DNA of 28,818 nucleotides, from contig CAJTUV010000038.1 of assembly GCA_910579515.1 (NCBI GenBank), positions 1 to 28,818 of the forward strand, in the 5' to 3' direction. Source of the stretch: an uncultured Hungatella sp. Its GTDB lineage: Bacteria; Bacillota; Clostridia; Lachnospirales; Lachnospiraceae. Under the pieces are notes generated by a model, which saw only the letters and a list, made by a program, of their open reading frames with translations, had not been told where the DNA came from and did not search any database. Every line of letters begins with the position of its first letter. Positions within the stretch are counted from its first letter, which is position 1. Shown here one piece after another: positions 15,529-23,689 of this stretch. A program made the translations under genes and the position numbers.

Positions 15529-15791
15529 CGGATAAATTTTTTTATCTTGGACCTGGGGACCAGAGCCTTAAAGCCGTAACATTCTCCGGTCTCAGGGTCC
15601 GTGGCACAGCAGCGGTTCCACAGGCGGAGAACTTCTACGGAATTCATGCCTGTGGCGAGAAAGATCTCTTTGGCGCCGTGGCCTTTTTTGTAGAGAACCA
15701 CTGCTTTTTTTCGGATTCTGTAAACACATCGTTGTGCTGTGGTAAGACCGGTTTCGTCAGGTTCTGTCCACAGTTTTTCTGTATTCTCCAT
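15525..15791 (-). CDS. HTH protein, probably truncated transposase N-terminus
   Basis: An 88-aa protein with a helix-turn-helix at about 26-60 (AVVLYKKGHGAKEIFLATGMNSVEVLRLWNRC style) followed by YGFKALVPRSKIKKF and then a stop. In Clostridia, proteins with an HTH, a Cys-containing linker and a 'GYRALIP..KI..Y' segment usually continue into an integrase-type (DDE) catalytic domain; here that part is missing, and the chain ends 3 bases into the AraC gene on the other strand. This suggests a remnant of an old mobile element. The start ATG 15791 has only a distant AAAGGA. It may also be a small free-standing regulator. Confidence 0.5.
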   Translation of the reverse strand: MENTEKLWTEPDETGLTTAQRCVYRIRKKAVVLYKKGHGAKEIFLATGMNSVEVLRLWNRCCATDPETGECYGFKALVPRSKIKKFIR

Positions 15792-15822
15792 AATAAACCA
15801 CAGTCCTTTCTGTTGTTTCTAA

Positions 15823-15860
15823 AGAAGGGCAGATTCCGGTGAAGCAAAAGCCTGCCCTTT
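15823..15860 (-). terminator. terminator of the leftward surface-protein operon
   Basis: AAGGGCAG (15825-15832) pairs with CTGCCCTT (15852-15859). It lies 10 bases past the stop of the 1046-aa gene; the T tract on the minus strand is short, so efficiency may be modest. Confidence 0.6.
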
Positions 15861-15869
15861 GCCCTCTCA

Positions 15870-18800
15870 TTACGATTCGCTCTCAGGTTTTTGAGGATTC
15901 TTGGGAGTGGATTTTGGTTCTGGGGCCGGTTTGTTTTTTGCCTCCCTCTTTCTTTTGGGGTCCTTTCCTATGAAAACCAGGACCATGGCCAGTATCAGAA
16001 TCGAGGAGGCGATGCCAATCCACATCTTAAGTCTGGATTTGGGTTTGAGAATCACAATCTCTCCGGGGCTGTTCATGTCAAACACCAGATAAGAACCATC
16101 CCACTGGCTGTCTGTGATGCAAACAGAACCGTTTTCCACAATTCCTGCCACTGCTTCTTTCGATACTCCTTCTGCCAGTACATGAACCTTAATAGACTCA
16201 GGCATAGATACGCCTTCTGGCTGGATGATGGAATATTCGAAACAGGTGATAAGCTCAAATCCTTCTGGCAAAGCGAGGCGGTTTTTCCAGTCCTCTTTTG
16301 GTTTTTCAGCCGCAGTCAGGCTTGTGCCCGGATAAAAGCTAGATTCCACAAGCATGAGAGGCATTTTTTCCTGAGAAGAAGCGATAGTGGTATTCCATGC
16401 TTTGTAGATAGCATGAACCTTTTCATTCCCCGTTAGGCAGGACAAATCTTTTTCTTCCCACATATAATAATAGCCGTCTTTTTGAGGAGCCTGTGGGATA
16501 TCGTTTATTGATATGGCGCTTCCATATTGACAGGTAATCGTCTTTATCACCCTGTCCTCTACGAGAAATTCCACAGTCAGGTGGCTAAAGTCTTTTGGAA
16601 TATGCTCCAGATTTCGGAAGGTTTCATAAGAGAGTCCTTCAGCTTGGCCTTCGTAGGTGATGCCGTCCATGGCGCCGATTCCTTCCTCTACATAGACGTT
16701 TCCTTCTATCACCCCTTCTTTGTCAACATCTCCGGCAATGGCTCCCATCCATTCCCCTTCCGGCTTTCCAAAGGAAACCATAGAATAGTTTTGAAGAAGG
16801 TCCGTTCCCCATCCGGCAATGCCGCCTGTATAATCTTTGCCTGTAATCCGGCACATATTATAATTATTTCGGAGAATATAGGCGCTGCTCCCTGTGATGC
16901 CGCCTGCGAAACTGCCGTCTTCTGACACAATGTCGCCGTAATTCTGATTTCCAATTAGGGCGCCTAAATTGGCCTTTCCCACAATGCCGCCTGCATAATC
17001 ATTTTTCACCTGAATCTCCTGTCTGTTAATACAGGAAGACACAATGGCTTTCATATTCCTGGTTACATTTAAAGTTCGCTCTTCTTCTGCTTCCAAATCC
17101 AGCTCGGGGTCAAGGCCGGACTCTGTTCCGATGATACCAATGATTCCGCCTGCCTGATAATCGGCAAAGACCGCTCCATAATTGGCGCATTGATAGACCA
17201 TCCCTTCTTCCAGAGTCTGAGTTTCTAAATCGGAAATGTCTTCGAAAAAATCCCGATCTTCTCTGAGGCGGTCTACACCGTCGGTTATAGTATCCTGCAT
17301 TCGATCGATCTGGTCTTTCATTTTATTTTTTTGACTGCGAAGCTGATTGCGGTTGTTTTTTAAATTGTCAGAAAGTGTGTCCATGTTCCAGGAAAGAATA
17401 TCCAGTTCCCTGGTTAGTTCTTCGTCCATACTTTCCATGTCGGTTTTAATTCGCCTCTGGTTGATACGGACAATATCAATAAATGTGTTGGTTTCTGCCT
17501 CAACCCGTTCTAGGTCGTCTCCAAAGTCTTCCACGCCGCCTATGGCGTCTCCAGCGGCATGAGTGAGAATATAGTTAAAATCGGATAAAAGAGATTCTCC
17601 ATACTTGGATAACTGTTCTAACTGTTCATATCGGAGCTCCAGCCAGGCTTTCAGCGCCTCTACATCCTGCAAATCACCTTCATATCCAGATTTCATCTGG
17701 TCCCGAAGCTGCTGCATTTTTTTAACGGTCTCTTTGGCGGATTGTATCCGGGCCTGGGTGCTTCCAGAGACCAGATCCAGATTGACGCGGTCAAGGGCGA
17801 ACTGGATTTCATCCAGAGAACGGCCGGCGTCTGCATCAAATACATCTCCGTCTTTTTTAAACAAGTCTTTGTAAAACCGACTGACTGTTTTTAACTTATC
17901 AAGCTGGCTGTCAATGCTGTCCAGATTTCCAGAAGTGGTGTCGCCGGTATTTTCAATCAGACTGGACATGGCGTCTCCCATCTGGGATAATTCATCCATC
18001 TGAGTTTTTAGGCTTCCAAACATATCCTCTTCATATTCCACAGTCAGATAGGGTTCAAACTGGCCTGCGATCCCTCCGGTGTCTTTCCTTCCCTGAACTT
18101 TTCCGTAGTTTACACAGTTGTCAATCAGTCCGCTTTGCCGTCCGGCGATTCCTCCCAGATTATATCCCATGTGAGGGTATCCGACAGCCGCCCGATTGGT
18201 GCATTGCCGTATGGTTCCTGAGGACAGCCCAGCGATGCCGCCTGCATCGTTTACCCGCTCCACTCGAAGATTTTCCTCCAGATCCAGGGTCCCCAGAGCC
18301 GGCTGAGAGTCCGAGGCGCCTTCGGTTTTTGGAGCTTTTGTGTTGACCTCTCCTTCGTTAATGCACAGTTCTATCAGACCTTCATTGAGACCTGTAATGC
18401 CTCCGGTTTTCAGATTACCGGTAAGAACTGCCTTATTTTCACAGCTTCGGATGATTCCGGTAGCTTCATTGTAGCCTGCGATTCCTCCTAAAGCTTCTAT
18501 AGCAGTGATATGCCCGTCAAAATAGCAGTTTTCAATGGTTCCCCGGTTGACTCCAGCGATGCCGCCGATATTTATGCCGCTGCCGCTTGGAGATAAGGAG
18601 CCCTGAACATGAAGATTTTTTACTACTGCGTTTTCCTGAACATATCGGAAAAGGCCCAGGCCGGATCCTGCAGAGTTCAAGGACAGACCGATGATTCCAT
18701 GTCCGTTTCCGTCAAAAGTTCCGGCAAATACCGGGATGGGCGAAAACTCAGTTCCCTGAAGATTTAAGTCTGTTTTCAGGACGAATACTTTTCCCTTGGA

Positions 18801-19010
18801 GTAGGTTTCTGCTGTACAGCGCTTACTAAAGTCAAGAAATTCTTCCAGAGTGTTGATGGAAACTTCCTCCAGAGTTTCCTCTGTCTGCTGTTGTGGCGCA
18901 GCTAAAACCTCTATAGAATAGAAATTACTTGTTCCTGTTAAGGAAAGCGCCATAACTATGGCCAGCATAGCGGCGAACTTTTTTCGAAATCTTATGGTTT
19001 TGGTTTTCAT
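15870..19010 (-). CDS. large surface protein: GLUG repeats around a long helical domain, C-terminal membrane anchor
   Basis: A 1046-aa exported protein. The signal peptide is 1-38 (cleavage after LAA). Residues about 100-320 contain at least six GLUG-type repeats with GGIAG cores at 149, 175, 203, 257, 286 and 312. Residues 328-600 are long charged helices, probably coiled coil. A second GLUG block starts at 604 (GGIIG 621) and runs to about 780, followed by beta-rich modules, a membrane span near 994-1015 and a Lys/Pro-rich cytoplasmic tail. The start overlaps the transporter stop (ATGA), with GGAGG before it. The helical domain between beta repeats is reminiscent of YhgE/Pip proteins, which often accompany MMPL transporters. 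A role in the transporter complex or cell-wall contact is inferred. Confidence 0.7.
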   Translation of the reverse strand: MKTKTIRFRKKFAAMLAIVMALSLTGTSNFYSIEVLAAPQQQTEETLEEVSINTLEEFLDFSKRCTAETYSKGKVFVLKTDLNLQGTEFSPIPVFAGTFDGNGHGIIGLSLNSAGSGLGLFRYVQENAVVKNLHVQGSLSPSGSGINIGGIAGVNRGTIENCYFDGHITAIEALGGIAGYNEATGIIRSCENKAVLTGNLKTGGITGLNEGLIELCINEGEVNTKAPKTEGASDSQPALGTLDLEENLRVERVNDAGGIAGLSSGTIRQCTNRAAVGYPHMGYNLGGIAGRQSGLIDNCVNYGKVQGRKDTGGIAGQFEPYLTVEYEEDMFGSLKTQMDELSQMGDAMSSLIENTGDTTSGNLDSIDSQLDKLKTVSRFYKDLFKKDGDVFDADAGRSLDEIQFALDRVNLDLVSGSTQARIQSAKETVKKMQQLRDQMKSGYEGDLQDVEALKAWLELRYEQLEQLSKYGESLLSDFNYILTHAAGDAIGGVEDFGDDLERVEAETNTFIDIVRINQRRIKTDMESMDEELTRELDILSWNMDTLSDNLKNNRNQLRSQKNKMKDQIDRMQDTITDGVDRLREDRDFFEDISDLETQTLEEGMVYQCANYGAVFADYQAGGIIGIIGTESGLDPELDLEAEEERTLNVTRNMKAIVSSCINRQEIQVKNDYAGGIVGKANLGALIGNQNYGDIVSEDGSFAGGITGSSAYILRNNYNMCRITGKDYTGGIAGWGTDLLQNYSMVSFGKPEGEWMGAIAGDVDKEGVIEGNVYVEEGIGAMDGITYEGQAEGLSYETFRNLEHIPKDFSHLTVEFLVEDRVIKTITCQYGSAISINDIPQAPQKDGYYYMWEEKDLSCLTGNEKVHAIYKAWNTTIASSQEKMPLMLVESSFYPGTSLTAAEKPKEDWKNRLALPEGFELITCFEYSIIQPEGVSMPESIKVHVLAEGVSKEAVAGIVENGSVCITDSQWDGSYLVFDMNSPGEIVILKPKSRLKMWIGIASSILILAMVLVFIGKDPKRKREAKNKPAPEPKSTPKNPQKPESES

Positions 19011-21343
19011 GCCGATGCCTCCTTTCCTTGTCCCAGCTTTACTGCCTTTGTCAGTTCTGTCTTGTCGATCAACTTGTCGCCGATTAATAGAAGCTGGGGC
19101 AGAACCGTCATAACCAAGATAATTGATATCAAAGTGCCTCTTCCCAGAACTTTTCCCAGGGAAGCGATGACCGCGTTTTTGGTGAGAGATCCAATGACAA
19201 AACCGGCGCTGGTCAAAATGGTACCGGATGTGATGATGGTGGGGAAGGATTGATTTAAAGCCTCGATTACCGTTTTTTTCCGGTCTGGCATCTCTTTTCT
19301 CAGGTCAAGATAACGGCTTGTGATAACAATCGCATAGTCAATGGTAGCGCCCATCTGAATGGAGCTTACCACCAGATAACTGAGGAAATACATGGTGCTG
19401 TCTGTCAAGTAAGGCATGGAGAAATTAATCCAAATGCTTCCCTGAATCGTCAGTACCAGTAAAAAGGGAAGTCCTGCAGACTGGAAGGTAAACAAAAGGA
19501 TGATTCCCACAAACAGAGCGGTGAGAACGCTGATAATTACATTGTCCCGCTCAAAGGAGACGCTTAAATCGTAGTTGCTTGTGGCGTCCCCCACTACATA
19601 CACCTCATCATAGTAGTCCAGGGCAATATCCCGGATTCGGTCGATGGTGGCAAAAGTCTGAGCGCCCTCCACAGGACCTTTTAAAGTGAATACCAGACGG
19701 TCATACGTTTCTCCTTCCAACTGCATTCTGGCGTCGCAGACCGCTTTATAGAGAGTGTCAATCTCCTCGGACAGATCGTCGTCAAATTCGAGTCCGCCCT
19801 TTTCTTTCTGGGCGTAAATGAAATCGATCATATCAATAATGGACACATGGTAATCTTCCAGGTTCTTCATAAACGCGCTGTATTGTTCCTGCTCAACCGC
19901 ATAAAACTGATACAGAAGGCGGACCAGATCTAAATCCACGCCGGCAACCTCGGAAAATTCTCTGGGATTGAGCTTATCCACTAAAATGTACTTGCCGTCC
20001 TCGCTGACCTCCACATTGGCAAGCCCCAGAGCCGTGTCTACTTCCTCCATGGATTCCAGACGTTTTAAAATCTTGCTCTCCTTGTCATAATCCCCTTTGG
20101 GAAGCACAATCGCCATGGTGTTTGTCACTTCAAAGGTTTCTTCAATCCGCTCTTTTGAGGCCAGAAATTCATTCTTTTTGCTGGACTCTATGGAGTTAAT
20201 ATCATATATGTAAGGACACTTTCCAGAATAGATACAGGAAAATGCCACAATGATGAGGAAAATTGGCAGGCCCACATAGCGAAGCTTTACCACGATTTTA
20301 CCCCAGAAATTAATCTTAGGCACAAAATTTTGATGGACGGTTTTGTCAATCGCCTTGGAAAACATGACGATTAATGCCGGCATCAGAAGGAATACGGTTA
20401 ACAGGCTGATGATAATAGCTTTGGTGAGAACGCTTCCTAAGTCCATTCCGATTCCAAACTGCATAAACATGAGAGCTATCATGCCAGACACTGTGGTAAG
20501 GCTGCTGGAAGAAATCTCAGGAATGGCTTTGCTTAAGGCCACGGTAATGGCCTTGATGGTATCCTGGGTCTCATGCTCCTCCATAAAACGGTGGAACAGA
20601 ATAATGGCGTAGTCAATGGCCAGCGCCAGCTGAAGAACGGCCCCCACTGCATTGGTGACAAAGGAAATTTGTCCGAACCAGTAGTTGGTTCCCATGTTTA
20701 ACAGGGCGGCGACTCCAAACACGGATAAAAATATGACGATTTCCATGTAGGTTTTGGAGGTAAACAAAAGCACCACCAGAATAATTAAAATCACAATCAC
20801 AACGATGACTCGCATATCTGCCTTTAGAGAGGCGGCGTCATCCTTGTCTACGGTGGTATAAATATAGGAAGAATATCCGTCCAGGGTCTGCCGTACCTGG
20901 GCCATGGCTTCCTGGGACAAGGGGGTGTCCTCCTCTTCCTCAAAGGTGAGGGTGTATAGTGCAGAAGCGTCTTTGTAATAGTCGCCTCTGTCGTCGCTGT
21001 CATACATATCGTCTTCTTCGTCAAAGAAGGAGACTCCTGAGATCCCCTTGATCTCCTCTAACTCCTTTGACAAGGCCAGCGCCTTCTCATAAGTGATATT
21101 GCTGACCAGTATCTTGGCCGATCCAAAGGTGGTAAACTCTTCATCCATGATATCCAGGCCCTGCCTGGTCTCTGTGGTCTCTGGAAGATATTTCGTCAGA
21201 TCATCAATTACCGTTACTTTGGAAATGGAAATTGCGCTGTAGATACAGGCAAGAGCAAACAGAGCGATAAACGCTTTCCTTTTATTCACAATAAAAGCGG
21301 CCAGCTTCATCATGAATTGATTAGAAGTTTTTTTCTCTTCCAT
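19007..21343 (-). CDS. MMPL/RND-type membrane transporter
   Basis: A 778-aa membrane protein with the MMPL pattern: one N-terminal span (about 24-44), a soluble loop of roughly 150 residues, a group of five to six spans, then the same layout repeated in the second half, giving about 12 spans. The loops hold the family's DDLTKYLPE segment (50s) and MGATIDYAIVITSRYLD near the end, with the charged pair inside the membrane expected of proton-driven RND pumps. Such proteins export lipids, peptides or drugs. It is the first gene of a leftward operon whose second gene, the GLUG protein, overlaps it by four bases. A divergent TetR gene suggests drug- or lipid-responsive repression. Confidence 0.85.
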   Translation of the reverse strand: MEEKKTSNQFMMKLAAFIVNKRKAFIALFALACIYSAISISKVTVIDDLTKYLPETTETRQGLDIMDEEFTTFGSAKILVSNITYEKALALSKELEEIKGISGVSFFDEEDDMYDSDDRGDYYKDASALYTLTFEEEEDTPLSQEAMAQVRQTLDGYSSYIYTTVDKDDAASLKADMRVIVVIVILIILVVLLFTSKTYMEIVIFLSVFGVAALLNMGTNYWFGQISFVTNAVGAVLQLALAIDYAIILFHRFMEEHETQDTIKAITVALSKAIPEISSSSLTTVSGMIALMFMQFGIGMDLGSVLTKAIIISLLTVFLLMPALIVMFSKAIDKTVHQNFVPKINFWGKIVVKLRYVGLPIFLIIVAFSCIYSGKCPYIYDINSIESSKKNEFLASKERIEETFEVTNTMAIVLPKGDYDKESKILKRLESMEEVDTALGLANVEVSEDGKYILVDKLNPREFSEVAGVDLDLVRLLYQFYAVEQEQYSAFMKNLEDYHVSIIDMIDFIYAQKEKGGLEFDDDLSEEIDTLYKAVCDARMQLEGETYDRLVFTLKGPVEGAQTFATIDRIRDIALDYYDEVYVVGDATSNYDLSVSFERDNVIISVLTALFVGIILLFTFQSAGLPFLLVLTIQGSIWINFSMPYLTDSTMYFLSYLVVSSIQMGATIDYAIVITSRYLDLRKEMPDRKKTVIEALNQSFPTIITSGTILTSAGFVIGSLTKNAVIASLGKVLGRGTLISIILVMTVLPQLLLIGDKLIDKTELTKAVKLGQGKEASA

Positions 21344-21380
21344 TCTAGTCCTTTCTTCCTTTCTTTTTGATTCCTGTCAC

Positions 21381-21409
21381 TTGCTATATTATGATAAATT
21401 TGGTAAAAT
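21381..21409 (+). promoter_or_regulatory. rightward promoter of the TetR gene
   Basis: TTGCTA (21381-21386) and TAAAAT (21404-21409) with a 17-base spacer. It faces and overlaps the leftward transporter promoter. Confidence 0.55.
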
Positions 21410-21415
21410 ACACAA
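21388..21415 (-). promoter_or_regulatory. leftward promoter of the transporter operon
   Basis: On the minus strand TTGTGT (21415-21410) and CATAAT (21393-21388) are 16 bases apart. The -10 is one base from consensus. Confidence 0.45.
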
Positions 21416-21431
21416 GAATCAATTTTTTTCA

Positions 21432-21453
21432 TTTGTGTCGAATGAGACACAAA
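21432..21453. promoter_or_regulatory. 22-bp palindrome, candidate TetR operator
   Basis: TTTGTGTC and GACACAAA are perfect 8-bp arms around a 6-base centre. It lies in the TetR leader, 22 bases past its -10 box and 16 bases upstream of the leftward -35 box, a suitable place for the product of the adjacent TetR gene to bind. Confidence 0.55.
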
Positions 21454-21494
21454 AGGGAAGATTGTTTATTTCTATACAAAAAAGGAGATTTGCC

Positions 21495-22100
21495 TTGGAT
21501 TCCCAGAAAGAGAAAAAGGAGAAAATATCCACGCGCCGCACCTATCTTCTCCTTAGCCGCTCCCTGTTTCAGCTTTTAGAGGAAACACCCTTTGAAAAGA
21601 TTTCTCTGACCCAGCTTTGTGATGACTCCATGGTGCCCCGCTCTACATTTTACAGATATTTTGAGGATAAGTACGACCTTCTCTATTACTGCCTTGAAAC
21701 TTTTTTTGAGGCGGCTAATCTGAATAAAGACGTGATTTATTTAAAAGACAAAAAAGCAAGAAAATTTGTCCAAAAACTGATTTTGGAAATGGATAAGGAC
21801 AAAGAATCTTTCCAGCAAATCTGGAAGACGAATAAGAACGGGATTTTTATGGATATTCTGCGGGATTATCTGATTCAGATTCTGAGCCAGAAACTGGATG
21901 ATCTAATTCAGGAAGGGTACAGCCTGAAAATCAGCCAGCCGGTATTTACCTATCTGCTGGCAGACTTGTATATCAGTATGGCAAAATGCTACCTGGAACT
22001 GGAGGATGGTTTTTCGGTGGAAGAATTTGTAGAATCGGTATGTCTGTTTGTGGAAAGAGATTTTTTTACTTACCATACATTACAGGGAGGAAACTCATGA
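21495..22100 (+). CDS. TetR-family transcriptional regulator
   Basis: A 201-aa regulator. The N-terminal helix-turn-helix is clear (FEKISLTQLCDDSMVPRSTFYRYFEDKYDLL at about 33-63); the remainder is helical with the pattern of a Firmicutes TetR ligand domain. TTG 21495 is chosen because AAGGAG lies about 8 bases before it, while the upstream frame from 21381 runs through the promoter and palindrome. The gene is divergent from the MMPL/GLUG operon and probably represses it and itself. Its stop overlaps the start of the editing-domain gene by four bases, so they are co-translated. Confidence 0.85.
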   Translation: MDSQKEKKEKISTRRTYLLLSRSLFQLLEETPFEKISLTQLCDDSMVPRSTFYRYFEDKYDLLYYCLETFFEAANLNKDVIYLKDKKARKFVQKLILEMDKDKESFQQIWKTNKNGIFMDILRDYLIQILSQKLDDLIQEGYSLKISQPVFTYLLADLYISMAKCYLELEDGFSVEEFVESVCLFVERDFFTYHTLQGGNS

Positions 22101-22648
22101 TCTGCATTGACCCCATGATTTATAAAGGCCGCCCTCAGACTTTAGACGGACGGTTTCCCAGAGAAGTCCGCACCTATCAAATGCTGGATGAGCTTGAAAT
22201 TCCTTATGAACGGGTTGACCATGAAGCCGTTTATACCATAGAAGGCTGTCAGGATATCGAAAAATTGCTGCACATAGACATCTGCAAAAATCTGTTTCTT
22301 CGCAACAGCCAGAAAACCAGATTTTACCTGCTGATGATGCCAGGAAGCAAAAAGTTTCGGACAAGCCTTGTGTCCAAGCAGATTCAGAGTCCCCGTTTAT
22401 CTTTTGCGGAGTCAGAGTTTATGGAGCGGTTTCTGGATATCACCCCAGGCTCCGTCAGCGTTCTGGGCTTGATGAATGACCGTCAAAACCAGGTAGAATT
22501 GTTGATTGATGAAGAGGTAATAGTCAATCACCCCTACATAGGCTGTCATCCCTGTGTCAACACCTCCAGCCTGAAGATCCAAACGGAGGATATTTTGGAG
22601 AAATTCCTGCCATATATCGGACATGCCTATACGGTGGTTCATTTGTAA
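22097..22648 (+). CDS. prolyl-tRNA editing (YbaK/ProX-type) domain protein
   Basis: A 183-aa free-standing editing domain related to YbaK, ProXp and PrdX, which hydrolyse wrongly charged tRNA, for example alanyl- or cysteinyl-tRNA(Pro). Supporting features are the FLRNSQKTRFYLLMMPGSKKF segment, the GSVSVLGLMND core and YIGCHPCVNTSSLKI near the C-terminus, all typical of PrdX-like proteins. Length is normal. ATG 22097 lies inside the TetR stop with GGGAGG close upstream. Being translated with TetR is probably chance order rather than shared function. A tRNA-Pro gene lies 64 bases downstream. Confidence 0.85.
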   Translation: MICIDPMIYKGRPQTLDGRFPREVRTYQMLDELEIPYERVDHEAVYTIEGCQDIEKLLHIDICKNLFLRNSQKTRFYLLMMPGSKKFRTSLVSKQIQSPRLSFAESEFMERFLDITPGSVSVLGLMNDRQNQVELLIDEEVIVNHPYIGCHPCVNTSSLKIQTEDILEKFLPYIGHAYTVVHL

Positions 22649-22672
22649 TGCAAAAAAATTTTAACAACCCCC

Positions 22673-22701
22673 TTTTCAAAATACAATTCTTTTGCTATAA
22701 T
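22673..22701 (+). promoter_or_regulatory. promoter of the tRNA-Pro gene
   Basis: TTTTCA (22673-22678) and TATAAT (22696-22701) are 17 bases apart and end 11 bases before the tRNA. Confidence 0.6.
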
Positions 22702-22712
22702 AAGGGGAGTGG

Positions 22713-22786
22713 CGGAGTATGGCGTAGCTTGGTAGCGCGCTCGGCTGGGGGCCGAGAGGTCGCAGGTTCAAATCCTGTTACTCCGA
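22713..22786 (+). tRNA. tRNA-Pro (anticodon GGG)
   Basis: A full cloverleaf of 74 bases. The acceptor stem CGGAGTA (22713-22719) pairs with TACTCCG (22779-22785), with discriminator A. The D arm contains AGCTTGGTAGCGC; the anticodon stem CTCGG/CCGAG encloses CTGGGGG, with GGG the anticodon; the T arm is GCAGG-TTCAAAT-CCTGT. CCA is not encoded, so it must be added by nucleotidyltransferase. Confidence 0.97.
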
Positions 22787-22820
22787 TTACTGTCAACATC
22801 ATATTTGACCATTAATAGAA

Positions 22821-22866
22821 AAGGCATAAAGTCCTTGCTGAAAAAGAGACTTTACGCCCTTTTTTC
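22821..22866 (+). terminator. terminator after the tRNA gene
   Basis: GGCATAAAGTC (22823-22833) pairs with GACTTTACGCC (22848-22858) except for one A-C mismatch, with a T run after it (22860-22865). Confidence 0.8.
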
Positions 22867-22897
22867 ATATACTTACAAAGAATAAAGGAGACCAGAT

Positions 22898-23680
22898 ATG
22901 AAGTCAATAGTCAGTTTTGATTTAGACATGACGCTTTTAGATCACAGGCATGGTTCTCGGATTCCAGACAGTGCCTTAAAGGCGCTCCAAAAGCTTCGGG
23001 AAAACTATTATGTTGTGCTTGCCACTGGACGGGATATGGACAATTATTTTAGCCGCCAGTTTAAGGAAATCGTTCAGGCAGACGCTATTATACATAATAA
23101 TGGGACAAAGATTACAGTAGGAAATGAGGTGATTTATGAGACGTGTATGCCAAAGGAACTGGTCAGAAATCTTCTGGAGTTTGCCCAGGAGGAGAATCTG
23201 GCTGTGGGAGTGACCTGGGAGGATGAGGATTATTATATCCATCAAGAACAGGTGACCGAACGGGATATGAAAGCATGGGGAAAGTCGGGAAGGCAGTATC
23301 AAGACCCATGGAAGCTTCTGGAAAAAACGGTGCGTACAATGGCTTACGTTGGAGACGCCAAGGGGGCGAAAAAGATTGAGAAGGCGTTTCCTGAGATCAA
23401 GTGTCCCTTATTTGGCGGTCTTATGGGAGCGGATGTACTGGAACGGCGCAATTCCAAGGCAAATGGATTAAAGATTTTGTGCGATTATCTTGGGACAGAA
23501 ATTGACAGTGCCTACGCCTTTGGCGACAGCATGAATGATTATGAGATTTTACAGGCAGCAGGCGTGGGGATCGCTATGGGGAACGCGGTTTTGGAGCTGA
23601 AAGAAGTAGCGGATTATGTGACAGATGATATTTCTGATGACGGCATTTATAAAGCATGTAAACATTTTCATTTAATTTAA
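22898..23680 (+). CDS. Cof-type HAD phosphatase
   Basis: A 260-aa haloacid-dehalogenase hydrolase of the Cof (IIB) group. Asp8 and Asp10 in FDLDMTLL are the nucleophile and acid/base; ATGRD near 42-46 is motif II and GDSMNDYEILQAAG near 207-220 the metal-binding motif IV. The cap domain between is of the alpha/beta type. Such enzymes dephosphorylate small molecules such as sugar phosphates or pyridoxal phosphate; the substrate cannot be told. ATG 22898 follows AAAGGAG. It leads a tight rightward run; the next gene starts 9 bases after its stop. Confidence 0.9.
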   Translation: MKSIVSFDLDMTLLDHRHGSRIPDSALKALQKLRENYYVVLATGRDMDNYFSRQFKEIVQADAIIHNNGTKITVGNEVIYETCMPKELVRNLLEFAQEENLAVGVTWEDEDYYIHQEQVTERDMKAWGKSGRQYQDPWKLLEKTVRTMAYVGDAKGAKKIEKAFPEIKCPLFGGLMGADVLERRNSKANGLKILCDYLGTEIDSAYAFGDSMNDYEILQAAGVGIAMGNAVLELKEVADYVTDDISDDGIYKACKHFHLI

Positions 23681-23689
23681 GGGGATATT

